64,000 nucleotides of DNA, taken from positions 46,382,094-46,446,093 of the forward strand of contig CM065700.1 in NCBI GenBank assembly GCA_017654935.2, read 5' to 3'. The notes under the pieces were generated by a model. It searched no databases, had not been told where the DNA came from, and was given only the letters and a program-made list of their open reading frames with translations. The translations under genes were made by a program, and so were the position numbers. This document shows, piece after piece, positions 50,851 to 62,805 of this stretch; the stretch's first letter is position 1; each line of letters opens with the position of its first letter. The stretch is from Phymorhynchus buccinoides (taxonomy: Eukaryota; Mollusca; Gastropoda; Neogastropoda; Raphitomidae).

Positions 50851-51103
50851 GTTTTTATTCAAATCCTGCATCATGTTCTTATACCCGTTCCATCAAATTG
50901 GCTGATTTCGTCACAAGTCTAGATTGAAATTTTAAAGTCTGAAGTTTGGTAGAGGACGAGTGGTGCGAATGAGACTTATCTGTGAGCTAACGAGTGTTGC
51001 ATTGTTTATTTTTTTGTTATGATGTCAATAGCGTTGTTTTGTCATTGTCATTGTTGGTCTGGGGCATTGTGTGAGAGATGCATAAGCTCCTAAGTGCTGC
51101 GTT

Positions 51104-51661
51104 AATACAGACAAACCCCTATTTTACGACCCTGTGTTAAGCGACCACCTCTCATTTGAGACCGGATTTGTTGGCACGGATGCATTTTACTATGTAAACG
51201 ACTTCCTCTAAAACGCGACTTACGACCGCCATTTTGTTGGTTTTTATGACCGTTGTTGTCGTCTGCATAGACTTCGAGCAAAGGGAAACAACCACGGTCA
51301 AGGGCCTGAAAGCGGAGTCGCTTCCCTTGTTGTAGAAAAGATGGCGGAAAGCGTAGGAAAAGCACGAAAACCACTGACTTTGAAAAAGAAAACCACTGAC
51401 TTTGGACGAGAGTGGAGGTGATTAACAGAAGTCGGTGAAGTGAAACTGTAATACATCGATTGCACAATCCTATGGAGTTGGAAAGACCCAAATCCAGTTT
51501 TAATATGTCATTGTATGTGTGCATGAAGAAGAGAGTATGAACTGTGCTGAACTTTTTCTTTCTACGGCTGCCAGTGAAAACCTCCATCATACGACCCCTC
51601 CAATTTACCACCGATTTGTCTGGACATTTTGGAAGTCTTAAAATAGAGATTTGTCTGTATT
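51104..51661. mobile_element. Tc1/mariner-like MITE (558 bp)
   Basis: Ends TACAGACAAACCCCTATTTT and AAAATAGAGATTTGTCTGTA are inverted repeats of about 25 bp abutting TA, the target of Tc1/mariner. A 190-codon open frame spans the element on the minus strand but encodes nothing recognisable. Mirrored at 59,814-60,371. Confidence 0.75.
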
Positions 51662-51821
51662 GTGTAAATAGCATTGTGTTTTGACATCTTTGGCACTGTG
51701 TGAGTGGGCAGACTATGTATTATGATAGCAAGAAGGTTGAAACTGGTGATGGATTGGGGTTTGAAAGTAAAGAATACTTTCTTTTTTCTCTGTGTGTGTG
51801 TGTGTGTGTCTTTCTTTATCA

Positions 51822-51923
51822 GATTGGTTTCTGGAGTCAGATGTTTTGCCTGTTAAAGTGTTATGCTGAGTGGATTGGTTTCTGGAGTCAGATGTTTTGC
51901 CTTTTAAAGTGTTATGCTGAGTG
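51822..51923. repeat. 51-bp tandem duplication
   Basis: GATTGGTTTCTGGAGTCAGA to TTATGCTGAGTG occurs twice in tandem, directly after a (TG)n run at 51,791-51,809. Confidence 0.9.
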
Positions 51924-52531
51924 GTGTGATCATTGCTATAATATTCAAACTATAAGTATAACTTATACTATAAGGCAATATTTGTTCTACAATTTCGACC
52001 TATGCGCCTAATAAACGAGTGAACAAAATCATGAGAAGAGAGGCAACGATTGCCATGCTCAGTACAGTCTAGACATCGAAAGTGGTCACAAATCACCAAT
52101 TAGAGCCATTGTGGTGCGTAAATGCAACATTAGTGGCAAACGGGTTCAAGTGATTTCTGACTGAATCATGCCTTTTTGGTCATGTTAGGAACTGAGTTCA
52201 GTGTTTCTTTAGTCTCTAGATGCTTGATGGCCCTTGCACAGTGGTTTCCATCTTTTTTAATACAAAAGTCATTTGTGTATAGTTGTATACTTTGAAATGA
52301 GATTATGATATTATTTCGTAAGAACACATAATGAGTCAGAGAGAGATCATTTGCATGTAGGGTAAGTATCATATAGTGGCAATAAACATGTGTATTTCGC
52401 ACCCCCAACACACATCGTCACACGCGCACACTCGCACGAACACACATACTTCCGCAAACGCGTAGGTGATTCGTTCTTGAAGATGACGTCACATATGGCA
52501 TTTATTTATGTGGAAGGATTGAGTTAAGCTG
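51924..52531. other. no gene seen
   Basis: A/T-rich. GCCATTGTGGTGCGTAAATG near 52,110 resembles part of the MITE at 1,902-2,117 (ATCATTGTGGTGCAATAAATG). Confidence 0.5.
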
Positions 52532-52622
52532 CCCCCGTGGGGATACCGGGGTGTCTTTTGTATAATAGTTTCCCCACCTTCTGGAAGTTCTGCGCTTGTA
52601 GCTTCCTCTAATCTGTCAATCT
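52532..52622 (+). repeat. 'CCCC-GGGGATACCGG' repeat family, fragment
   Basis: First 90 bp only (CCCCGTGGGGATACCGGGG to CTCTAATCTGTCAATC). Confidence 0.75.
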
Positions 52623-52689
52623 ATTTTAACCATACATTACCAACACTTAAAACATGTGCATTAGCTCTAATAAACCTGGAACCATACCC

Positions 52690-53034
52690 TAGAATAGGAA
52701 AACGAAAGTAGCCGGTGGCCTTGTCCCCCCTACCGGATGCTGGGTGGTAGTTATCCCCCCTACATCCGGGTGGGCGTGGCACACCGGTCTAGTCCTATCT
52801 TCATTCCTCCATTTCCAGCTCACATGTCAAGACCTGGTTCCACCCTTCTCCACTTTTTTGCTATTTAGTTCGAACTCTGGTGGGTTTGTTCCTTTCTCTT
52901 CTGTTTTTCATTTCTTTAGAGTATCCTCTTGGGATATTCTTCGTCTTGTTTTTCTTGAATTTTATTTTCTCACAGGTGTTTGAAAATTTATGGGCACAGA
53001 TTTTTATCTGGCCGTCTTTGTTGTGTTAGCCATT
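52690..53034 (+). repeat. possible 5' terminal region of the DIRS-like element
   Basis: Sequence between the repeat fragment and the gag start, with ACCGGATGCTGGGTGGTAG and CCCCTACATCCGGGTGGG as a partly inverted pair. I cannot prove a terminal repeat because the 3' end of the element is not present. Confidence 0.35.
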
Positions 53035-55724
53035 ATGGCTTCTCACTCTTCTTCTTCGGTTCCCGTTTCTAAGCCTTCGGGTTCCTCTTCGGTTTCAGTG
53101 GTTCCTTCTCATACCCCTAAGCGGGATGAGAGTGGTTAATTTGTCAAGGACTCATCTCAAACTTTTTAATCTAGTCGCAAGTCTTCTTTCAAAACTTTGG
53201 CTAATTCAGTTCAAAATACGGCTTCACCGTCTAAATCGGTCGCTCCTTCTGTGACAGAATCTAAGTCGACCTCGGTCTCGGTGGCTTCCACCCCTTCAAT
53301 GGATTCTCAAGCTATGTTCAAGCTCATCCTCTCTCAGCTTGGTTCGTCAGAGTACAAGTAATATCAGTTTTCCACTACTAATTCGTCGGGCTATTTTTCG
53401 AAGCCTAGTCGTCCGGAGTTTGTCCACCCTGTTCTTTCGTCCAAAGTGACAGGGTCGACTCTCTCCCCCTCTTCTGTTCACAGGGTTGCGGTTCGTGGCT
53501 CAGGGGGTCCCCTCTCCACCGAAGCCACGGTATCTTCTAGGCCCTCCAGTCGGACCTACTATGCGGGCTTCAAGGCTGTGGGCACTGCTACTCCCTGAGG
53601 TTCTGTTAGTGCTCTCTCCACTGAGATATGGCCATTCTCTGGATATCTCTCCTTCCCTTGAAGAGGATCTCGCCTTTGACCAGGGGTCATTGGCAGAGCG
53701 TTGGTCCCCGCGTTGTCGGCAGACAATCTCTAGACAGGGCTGTCTAGATGGGGAAGAAAGGGCTGGTGCGTCGTCTTGGTACCAATCCGAATTCAGGGGG
53801 ACCCCTGAATTCGAGGCCCAGCACCCGGTGGCACGGTCTCTCTTTAAGCTACGGGTGCGGTTGGAGCCTCCTTCCTCGGACGGGGATGTTGAGGTCCAAC
53901 CGGCAGGTCTGCAACCGGTTATGGGGCAACCGGCAGACCTGCCACCGGTTATGCGGCAAGAGGCAACCGGCAGAAACCGGTAATACGAAAACCGGCAAGA
54001 CCGCAACCGGCAGTTTGGCAACCGGTTAGAAGGCCACCGGCAATGTCGCAACCGGTTGTATGCAACCGGGAATGTTGCAACCGGCAGAAACCGGTAATTC
54101 GAAAACCGACAGAAACCGGTAATTCGAAGACCGCAACCGGCAGTTCGGCAACCTGTTAGAAGGCAACCGGCAATGTCGCAACCGGTTAGTAGGCAACCAG
54201 CAGTCCCTCAACCGGGAATTGCGCAACCGGAAATTGGGCAACCGGGAGAAGGGCGTAGGGCGTCCTCTTCTCGATCGGTTCGGAGGCAACCTGCGGCTTG
54301 GATGCAGTTGACCTCGGTGGGGTTTGCCACCCTGTTGATCACTTTCAAAGTGGTGACTTTGAGGAAGAACTTGGATATATGAGTACCACTCTGAGGCAGA
54401 GTTTGTGAGGCGAGTTCAACAGGAGGTTCTTCGTAGGCAATCTGAGCATCTCAGCTGGCTCCTTCAGATGACGATTCAGCTCAGCCCTCGGCTTCTGTTT
54501 TCTTCCAGAACACTGATGTTTCGGTCCAGGGTCTTCTCAGTGTTTTGGCCAATTCTTGCCCGGATGTGGTTGAGGTCCAGCAACCACAGTCTCAGTCGGC
54601 AACTGGCCCTTCAGTGGGAACTGTTCAGCAAGGGAAGAGCTCTTTGTTCCAGTGGGCTCCTTCTCAGTTCCCACGTTCAAGGCTAGTGTTTCTCTTACTG
54701 AGGACTACCTTCCCTTCGATACCTCGTCCAGGCCCACTAAGGAAGAGATAGATCGTCTTAGGTGTGGTCAAACGGTTCCTCCAGTGGTGCTGAAACCGGC
54801 GGTTTTCCGTCAATTGGAGGCTTCTCTTTCGGATTGCCTCAAGGCTTGCGGCATTTCCACCTCTCGTGTGTACAGTGGCGGAGATCTTAGGTAGATCTCC
54901 CTCTGAGTCTCCTATGGACTACAGGTTGTTTGAGTCTGTTGACAATTCTGCAGTGGGTATCGCTCTAGCTCTGTTGGGCGACACGATGCGGGGTCTGGCC
55001 GACACCGTTTCCGCCCTCAAGGTCCAAACTAGTGTTCTGGCTAGGGACACTTTTTTGGCGGATTCTAAGACCTTCTCTCAGAGGGAGAAGGAACGCCTTC
55101 GCTGTCTCCCTCTTCCTCCGGTTGGGTTTTTTGGGAGATGACTCCTTTGAACCCATCTTCGTTGCGGCGGATAAAAGAAAAGCAGAGGACCAGCATGAGG
55201 CCCTCATGCAGGCTCTATACAAGCGCTCTAGGCAGGATTTCTCCTCTCGTCAGTTCCATCCTAGATTTCCTCAAAGCATGTCTCGCTCAAGGGGCCGTTT
55301 TTGGGGTTCTTTTCGCGGTGCGAATCTAGGGGACAAACGTACTCCGCGAGAGTTCCCTTCAGGTCTAGGGCTATGAGACCTCGGCCTCTGGCTTTCCGTG
55401 GCTTCAGGAAGCCTTCGACTTCTTCCAAAGCCCAGCCTTTTCGTTAGACCCCGCACAGTCCCGAGCATATCCAGGTGTTTCTGTGTCTAGTGTGGATGCG
55501 CTTTCACAAGCGTATCCCGCTTGGCAGTTCATTATCGGAAACACTTGGATACTCGGGGTTGTGCGGGACGGTTTCCGGTTCCAGTTCCAGCAGGAACTTT
55601 CTCCCTTGAACAAGTTCACCGCAAAGGTGAAATTCAAGATGGAGACCTCGGCCATGGTCCGTGTATTTATTTGTCCTGGAGACTGGACCACGTCCATAGA
55701 TCTCCAGGGCGCATGTTTTCCACG
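53035..55724 (+). pseudogene. DIRS-like retroelement: gag and truncated reverse transcriptase
   Basis: From ATG 53,035 a Ser-rich frame (ASHSSSSVPVSKPSGSSSVS) opens a gag-like protein broken by many stops and shifts. Better-preserved gag blocks are AVFRQLEASLSDCLKACGIS (near 54,810) and NSAVGIALALLGDTMRGLAD (near 54,950). The last frame (55,483-55,724) reads WQFIIGNTWILGVVRDGF, then LSPLNKFTAKVKFKM, then GDWTTSIDLQGACF. These are the W-x-L-x-V-V, D/L-S-P-L-N and S-I-D-L motifs in the order seen in DIRS1-type reverse transcriptases, but the stretch normally between DGF and LSPLN is absent (internal deletion). The frame stops at motif A, where the palindrome turns round. Tyrosine recombinase and RNase H are missing. 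Confidence 0.75.
53898..54285. repeat. AACCGG-rich degenerate repeat inside gag
   Basis: More than twenty AACCGGCA, AACCGGTT or AACCGGGA words at irregular spacing of 12-18 bp. It expands the gag frame with Gln/Pro/Arg-rich sequence. Mirrored at 57,194-57,581. Confidence 0.9.
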
Positions 55725-55754
55725 TCCCCTCTCCCGCTGAACGCCGCCATTTCC
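55725..55754. other. 30-bp centre of the palindrome
   Basis: The arms end at CATGTTTTCCACG (left) and CGTGGAAAACATG (right). The 30 bp between them is C-rich, non-palindromic and contains CTCCCGCTGAACGCCGCC. It is the junction to test for authenticity. Confidence 0.95.
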
Positions 55755-58444
55755 CGTGGAAAACATGCGCCCTGGAGATCTATGGACGTGGTCCAGTCTC
55801 CAGGACAAATAAATACACGGACCATGGCCGAGGTCTCCATCTTGAATTTCACCTTTGCGGTGAACTTGTTCAAGGGAGAAAGTTCCTGCTGGAACTGGAA
55901 CCGGAAACCGTCCCGCACAACCCCGAGTATCCAAGTGTTTCCGATAATGAACTGCCAAGCGGGATACGCTTGTGAAAGCGCATCCACACTAGACACAGAA
56001 ACACCTGGATATGCTCGGGACTGTGCGGGGTCTAACGAAAAGGCTGGGCTTTGGAAGAAGTCGAAGGCTTCCTGAAGCCACGGAAAGCCAGAGGCTGAGG
56101 TCTCATAGCCCTAGACCTGAAGGGAACTCTCGCGGAGTACGTTTGTCCCCTAGATTCGCACCGCGAAAAGAACCCCAAAAACGGCCCCTTGAGCGAGACA
56201 TGCTTTGAGGAAATCTAGGATGGAACTGACGAGAGGAGAAATCCTGCCTAGAGCGCTTGTATAGAGCCTGCATGAGGGCCTCATGCTGGTCCTCTGCTTT
56301 TCTTTTATCCGCCGCAACGAAGATGGGTTCAAAGGAGTCATCTCCCAAAAAACCCAACCGGAGGAAGAGGGAGACAGCGAAGGCGTTCCTTCTCCCTCTG
56401 AGAGAAGGTCTTAGAATCCGCCAAAAAAGTGTCCCTAGCCAGAACACTAGTTTGGACCTTGAGGGCGGAAACGGTGTCGGCCAGACCCCGCATCGTGTCG
56501 CCCAACAGAGCTAGAGCGATACCCACTGCAGAATTGTCAACAGACTCAAACAACCTGTAGTCCATAGGAGACTCAGAGGGAGATCTACCTAAGATCTCCG
56601 CCACTGTACACACGAGAGGTGGAAATGCCGCAAGCCTTGAGGCAATCCGAAAGAGAAGCCTCCAATTGACGGAAAACCGCCGGTTTCAGCACCACTGGAG
56701 GAACCGTTTGACCACACCTAAGACGATCTATCTCTTCCTTAGTGGGCCTGGACGAGGTATCGAAGGGAAGGTAGTCCTCAGTAAGAGAAACACTAGCCTT
56801 GAACGTGGGAACTGAGAAGGAGCCCACTGGAACAAAGAGCTCTTCCCTTGCTGAACAGTTCCCACTGAAGGGCCAGTTGCCGACTGAGACTGTGGTTGCT
56901 GGACCTCAACCACATCCGGGCAAGAATTGGCCAAAACACTGAGAAGACCCTGGACCGAAACATCAGTGTTCTGGAAGAAAACAGAAGCCGAGGGCTGAGC
57001 TGAATCGTCATCTGAAGGAGCCAGCTGAGATGCTCAGATTGCCTACGAAGAACCTCCTGTTGAACTCGCCTCACAAACTCTGCCTCAGAGTGGTACTCAT
57101 ATATCCAAGTTCTTCCTCAAAGTCACCACTTTGAAAGTGATCAACAGGGTGGCAAACCCCACCGAGGTCAACTGCATCCAAGCCGCAGGTTGCCTCCGAA
57201 CCGATCGAGAAGAGGACGCCCTACGCCCTTCTCCCGGTTGCCCAATTTCCGGTTGCGCAATTCCCGGTTGAGGGACTGCTGGTTGCCTACTAACCGGTTG
57301 CGACATTGCCGGTTGCCTTCTAACAGGTTGCCGAACTGCCGGTTGCGGTCTTCGAATTACCGGTTTCTGTCGGTTTTCGAATTACCGGTTTCTGCCGGTT
57401 GCAACATTCCCGGTTGCATACAACCGGTTGCGACATTGCCGGTGGCCTTCTAACCGGTTGCCAAACTGCCGGTTGCGGTCTTGCCGGTTTTCGTATTACC
57501 GGTTTCTGCCGGTTGCCTCTTGCCGCATAACCGGTGGCAGGTCTGCCGGTTGCCCCATAACCGGTTGCAGACCTGCCGGTTGGACCTCAACATCCCCGTC
57601 CGAGGAAGGAGGCTCCAACCGCACCCGTAGCTTAAAGAGAGACCGTGCCACCGGGTGCTGGGCCTCGAATTCAGGGGTCCCCCTGAATTCGGATTGGTAC
57701 CAAGACGACGCACCAGCCCTTTCTTCCCCATCTAGACAGCCCTGTCTAGAGATTGTCTGCCGACAACGCGGGGACCAACGCTCTGCCAATGACCCCTGGT
57801 CAAAGGCGAGATCCTCTTCAAGGGAAGGAGAGATATCCAGAGAATGGCCATATCTCAGTGGAGAGAGCACTAACAGAACCTCAGGGAGTAGCAGTGCCCA
57901 CAGCCTTGAAGCCCGCATAGTAGGTCCGACTGGAGGGCCTAGAAGATACCGTGGCTTCGGTGGAGAGGGGACCCCCTGAGCCACGAACCGCAACCCTGTG
58001 AACAGAAGAGGGGGAGAGAGTCGACCCTGTCACTTTGGACGAAAGAACAGGGTGGACAAACTCCGGACGACTAGGCTTCGAAAAATAGCCCGACGAATTA
58101 GTAGTGGAAAACTGATATTACTTGTACTCTGACGAACCAAGCTGAGAGAGGATGAGCTTGAACATAGCTTGAGAATCCATTGAAGGGGTGGAAGCCACCG
58201 AGACCGAGGTCGACTTAGATTCTGTCACAGAAGGAGCGACCGATTTAGACGGTGAAGCCGTATTTTGAACTGAATTAGCCAAAGTTTTGAAAGAAGACTT
58301 GCGACTAGATTAAAAAGTTTGAGATGAGTCCTTGACAAATTAACCACTCTCATCCCGCTTAGGGGTATGAGAAGGAACCACTGAAACCGAAGAGGAACCC
58401 GAAGGCTTAGAAACGGGAACCGAAGAAGAAGAGTGAGAAGCCAT
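55755..58444 (-). pseudogene. DIRS-like gag/reverse transcriptase, right-arm copy
   Basis: Mirror of 53,035-55,724 with the same stops, shifts and internal deletion. One amino-acid-level difference is visible near 56,088 (C/T change). Both copies are truncated at the same reverse-transcriptase motif, which means that the truncation and the inversion are the same event. Confidence 0.75.
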
Positions 58445-58856
58445 AATGGCTAACACAACAAAGACGGCCAGATAAAAATCTGTGCCCATAAATTTTCAAA
58501 CACCTGTGAGAAAATAAAATTCAAGAAAAACAAGACGAAGAATATCCCAAGAGGATACTCTAAAGAAATGAAAAACAGAAGAGAAAGGAACAAACCCACC
58601 AGAGTTCGAACTAAATAGCAAAAAAGTGGAGAAGGGTGGAACCAGGTCTTGACATGTGAGCTGGAAATGGAGGAATGAAGATAGGACTAGACCGGTGTGC
58701 CACGCCCACCCGGATGTAGGGGGGATAACTACCACCCAGCATCCGGTAGGGGGGACAAGGCCACCGGCTACTTTCGTTTTCCTATTCTAGGGTATGGTTC
58801 CAGGTTTATTAGAGCTAATGCACATGTTTTAAGTGTTGGTAATGTATGGTTAAATT

Positions 58857-58947
58857 AGATTGACAGATTAGAGGAAGCTACAAGCGCAGAACTTCCAGAA
58901 GGTGGGGAAACTATTATACAAAAGACACCCCGGTATCCCCACGGGGG
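58857..58947 (-). repeat. 'CCCC-GGGGATACCGG' fragment, right-arm copy
   Basis: Mirror of 52,532-52,622. Confidence 0.75.
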
Positions 58948-59813
58948 CAGCTTAACTCAATCCTTCCACATAAATAAATGCCATATGTGACGTCATCTTC
59001 AAGAACGAATCACCTACGCGTTTGCGGAAGTATGTGTGTTCGTGCGAGTGTGCGCGTGTGACGATGTGTGTTGGGGGTGCGAAATACACATGTTTATTGC
59101 CACTATATGATACTTACCCTACATGCAAATGATCTCTCTCTGACTCATTATGTGTTCTTACGAAATAATATCATAATCTCATTTCAAAGTATACAACTAT
59201 ACACAAATGACTTTTGTATTAAAAAAGATGGAAACCACTGTGCAAGGGCCATCAAGCATCTAGAGACTAAAGAAACACTGAACTCAGTTCCTAACATGAC
59301 CAAAAAGGCATGATTCAGTCAGAAATCACTTGAACCCGTTTGCCACTAATGTTGCATTTACGCACCACAATGGCTCTAATTGGTGATTTGTGACCACTTT
59401 CGATGTCTAGACTGTACTGAGCACGGCAATCGTTGCCTCTCTTCTCATGATTTTGTTCACTCGTTTATTAGGCGCATAGGTCGAAATTGTAGAACAAATA
59501 TTGCCTTATAGTATAAGTTATACTTATAGTTTGAATATTATAGCAATGATCACACCACTCAGCATAACACTTTAAAAGGCAAAACATCTGACTCCAGAAA
59601 CCAATCCACTCAGCATAACACTTTAACAGGCAAAACATCTGACTCCAGAAACCAATCTGATAAAGAAAGACACACACACACACACAGAGAAAAAAGAAAG
59701 TATTCTTTACTTTCAAACCCCAATCCATCACCAGTTTCAACCTTCTTGCTATCATAATACATAGTCTGCCCACTCACACAGTGCCAAAGATGTCAAAACA
59801 CAATGCTATTTAC

Positions 59814-60371
59814 ACAATACAGACAAATCTCTATTTTAAGACTTCCAAAATGTCCAGACAAATCGGTGGTAAATTGGAGGGGTCGTATGATGGAGGTTTT
59901 CACTGGCAGCCGTAGAAAGAAAAAGTTCAGCACAGTTCATACTCTCTTCTTCATGCACACATACAATGACATTAAAACTGGATTTGGGTCTTTCCAACTC
60001 CATAGGATTGTGCAATCGATGTATTACAGTTTCACTTCACCGACTTCTGTTAATCACCTCCACTCTCGTCCAAAGTCAGTGGTTTTCTTTTTCAAAGTCA
60101 GTGGTTTTCGTGCTTTTCCTACGCTTTCCGCCATCTTTTCTACAACAAGGGAAGCGACTCCGCTTTCAGGCCCTTGACCGTGGTTGTTTCCCTTTGCTCG
60201 AAGTCTATGCAGACGACAACAACGGTCATAAAAACCAACAAAATGGCGGTCGTAAGTCGCGTTTTAGAGAAGGTCGTTTACATAGTAAAATGCATCCGTG
60301 CCAACAAATCCGGTCTCAAATGAGAGGTGGTCGCTTAACACAGGGTCGTAAAATAGGGGTTTGTCTGTATT
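59814..60371. mobile_element. Tc1/mariner-like MITE, right-arm copy
   Basis: Mirror of 51,104-51,661 with a few substitutions and small indels, for example around 59,970 and 60,268. Confidence 0.75.
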
Positions 60372-60625
60372 AACGCAGCACTTAGGAGCTTATGCATCTC
60401 TCACACAATGCCCCAGACCAACAATGACAATGACAAAACAACGCTATTGACATCATAACAAAAAAATAAACAATGCAACACTCGTTAGCTCACAGATAAG
60501 TCTCATTCGCACCACTCGTCCTCTACCAAACTTCAGACTTTAAAATTTCAATCTAGACTTGTGACGAAATCAGCCAATTTGATGGAACGGGTATAAGAAC
60601 ATGATGCAGGATTTGAATAAAAACT

Positions 60626-60786
60626 CCCCATGGGGATACCGGGGGTCTTTCGTACAAATAGTTTCCCCACCTTCTGGAAGTTCTGTGCTTCTAACTTCCT
60701 CTAATACGTCACTCTCTTTGACTGTCTTTTCCCTTTACTTTCTGTCATCTATTTTTCTGACTTAGTTATTGGCCCATTAACCTGCC
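60626..60786 (+). repeat. 'CCCC-GGGGATACCGG' partial, right-arm copy
   Basis: Mirror of 50,690-50,850. Confidence 0.75.
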
Positions 60787-60979
60787 TTTTCCCCAAAAAA
60801 AGTCTTCCAAATGTTTTGTCCTTTGAGCTCCTCCAAAATCGGAATGTGTTGGCTGCACGCAGCGGGGAGACCAGTGAAAACTGAAAACCGGACACATATA
60901 TGTACCTTACCCATTAAGAATCAAAACCTGGACACGATAACATTTTTTTTTTTTTAAAGAAGGTAGCTCTCAGTCTGAC

Positions 60980-61084
60980 CTGTGCCTGTGGGGGTCCACC
61001 AGGCCGTGGCCCCTGCTTGTCCTTCTGGCCTCCTCGACCTCGGCCTCCTCTCCCTTTTTTCTTCTGTGGCTGATCACCTTCCAT
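60980..61084 (-). CDS. RG-rich amino-terminal exon, right-arm copy
   Basis: Mirror of 50,392-50,496. The 35-codon frame, donor and acceptor are unchanged. If the palindrome is real, the host would have two divergent copies of this first exon. Confidence 0.5.
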
Positions 61085-61474
61085 TTTCTTTGCTTTATTG
61101 ACTCTGCCAATGACACAACAATGCACATGAAAACCTGCACAGCATAACGTGAAAAGCCCCAAATCTGCGATTACTGAAAACTTTTGCATTGTGTCACCTA
61201 CTGCCTCAGTGTAAATTCTTGTTAGCTAAATTATGACTAGTGACATGGGGTTATTTACCCTGCATGTTTTGTATAGTCAGCCCTGAAAGTGGAAAATGTT
61301 GTCCACCAGCCTTTGGCTGGCAACCTACATTTTTTAACAACCAAACCAAGTTTTACCAGCCAAACCAAAATCCGTTTGCCAATCAGTGACGAGTTTTGAG
61401 AACAGACTGAACACTTCATTTTGTTGGCCTTGTCGTTGAAGAGAAGCCACGAAAATTCTTTCTACCATTTTGGA

Positions 61475-61834
61475 AGAAATGTTTGTTTCACTCCTAGTCC
61501 CACACTTTTTGGGTGATGGCTGCGATGCCTTTGAACGTGAAGTTGAAGCCGAAGAATGTTTAATTTCGAACATGCACTGGCTGGCGAGCACGCAATTTGC
61601 GTATCGTATTTCCGGTGCATGGGAACACATGGATTGGGAAAGGATCTTGCGCGAGAAAGAACGTTTTTTGCCCACTCGCATTTGGCGGGTGAAGTGAATT
61701 ATAAACTGGCCCAAAAAATGTTCCACTCACCACTTTCAGTTGTGGCATTCCCATACCTGGCTATTTCTGCATCTGCACTATTTACTAGTAGTAGTATTTT
61801 TAGCAGTAAAGCAAAGAAACACTTTATTTTATGA
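61475..61834 (+). pseudogene. uncertain ORF, right-arm copy, frame-shifted
   Basis: Mirror of 49,635-49,994. A small indel around 61,630-61,660 splits the frame, which argues against this being a maintained gene. Confidence 0.25.
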
Positions 61835-61982
61835 CTGTTCTACATCAGTACCTGATTTCATTTTGATTGAGCCAATAGAAAACATTTAATACTATAGCAA
61901 GAGCAACAAAAACCCTGTGAAACTTTCTTGGAGAAGGCTTGTAATGTTGCATAAGTATTTTTTAAGTATAGAGATTAATCAA

Positions 61983-62034
61983 ACTAAATTCGGGACTTTC
62001 CTGGAGTTGCACTGCCTCCGGGCATTGCCTCCAG
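61983..62034 (+). repeat. 51-bp 'GGGCATTGCCTCCAG' piece, right-arm copy
   Basis: Mirror of 49,432-49,482, reading TTCGGGACTTTCCTGGAGTT in plus orientation. Confidence 0.7.
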
Positions 62035-62097
62035 GATAATTTGATGCTCAGCTGAACATTGAAGACAACAGATTAAAAGATATCGTGTATTAAAATA

Positions 62098-62708
62098 ATG
62101 GATTTGAAGACTAATTTAAATTTTCTTACAAAAGAACCTCATTGTGGATTATTTTGCGGAATGACAGGCTGCGGAAAAAGTGTGTTCGCTTTAGATTTAA
62201 TCCTAACAGTTTATCGTAATCACTTTGAACACATAGTAATTTTTTGTACTACTTTAGAATACAACAAATCTTATAAAGAAAGTTTATTTGGACAGATGAT
62301 GAAATCTATTTAGTCAATCCAAGTAATAAACTAAGCGACTGTTTAGAGTATTTTTATAAACTGTTTAAAGGAACACCAACTTTGTTTATCATTGATTGCT
62401 CAGCTGAAAGAGACATTGTCCAAAAAAGAAATAGTTTAGCAAAACTAGCATTCAGTGGTCGGCATGCAGGAATTAGCGTATGGATTTTAACTCAGAAGTA
62501 TAACTCGGTTTTAAAAGACTTTAGAGAACAGTTAAAGACAGTTGTTTTGTTTTTTACTAAAGACAAAAACAGCTTTGATGAGTGTCTTGATGAAAATGAT
62601 GTTGAATCAAAAGAAGAAAAAACTAAAATAAAACAAAGACTAAGAAAACAGAAATTTTGTAAACTAGTATTAAAAACAGATTTTCCTAGTCAGTACAAAT
62701 GCTTATGA
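62098..62708 (+). pseudogene. FtsK/HerA-type ATPase, right-arm copy, frame-shifted
   Basis: Same gene as 48,757-49,371. Walker A (GMTGCGKS) is intact, but near 62,275-62,285, after NKSYKE, four bases are missing relative to the left arm, so the frame ends at a TAG at 62,311-62,313. The original frame is recovered further down and runs to 62,708 through FIIDCSAE, ILTQK and FREQ. Either this copy is dead or one arm has a consensus error. Confidence 0.72.
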
Positions 62709-62805
62709 AAGAAGAAAAAAAAAAAGAAGTGTCTGTAAGGACTTTTTTTTTTTTTTTTGGAATTGTTAAAAGTCTAACAAATTTATCTTCGATTTTTTAG
62801 ATTAA

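Larger units (their letters stand above)
47465..55724 (+). repeat. left arm of giant inverted repeat
   Basis: Position x on this arm pairs with about 111,479 minus x on the right arm near the centre, drifting to 111,465 minus x at the outer end, so there is a net 14 bp of indels over 8.2 kb. It contains the outer part of the Polinton-related element, the RG-rich exon, several MITEs and the DIRS-like pseudogene. The arm probably extends further left, because the right arm is cut by the window end. Confidence 0.98.

Noticed and set aside
51102..51674. 190-codon frame on the minus strand
   Set aside because: It coincides with a MITE with inverted ends; no domain and shifted in the other arm.
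53486..53983. 165-codon frame starting MRFVAQG
   Set aside because: An out-of-frame reading of the gag pseudogene; the mirrored copy is the same artefact.
55404..56075. Identical 184-codon frames on both strands around the centre
   Set aside because: Shadow frames of the DIRS reverse transcriptase created by the palindrome.
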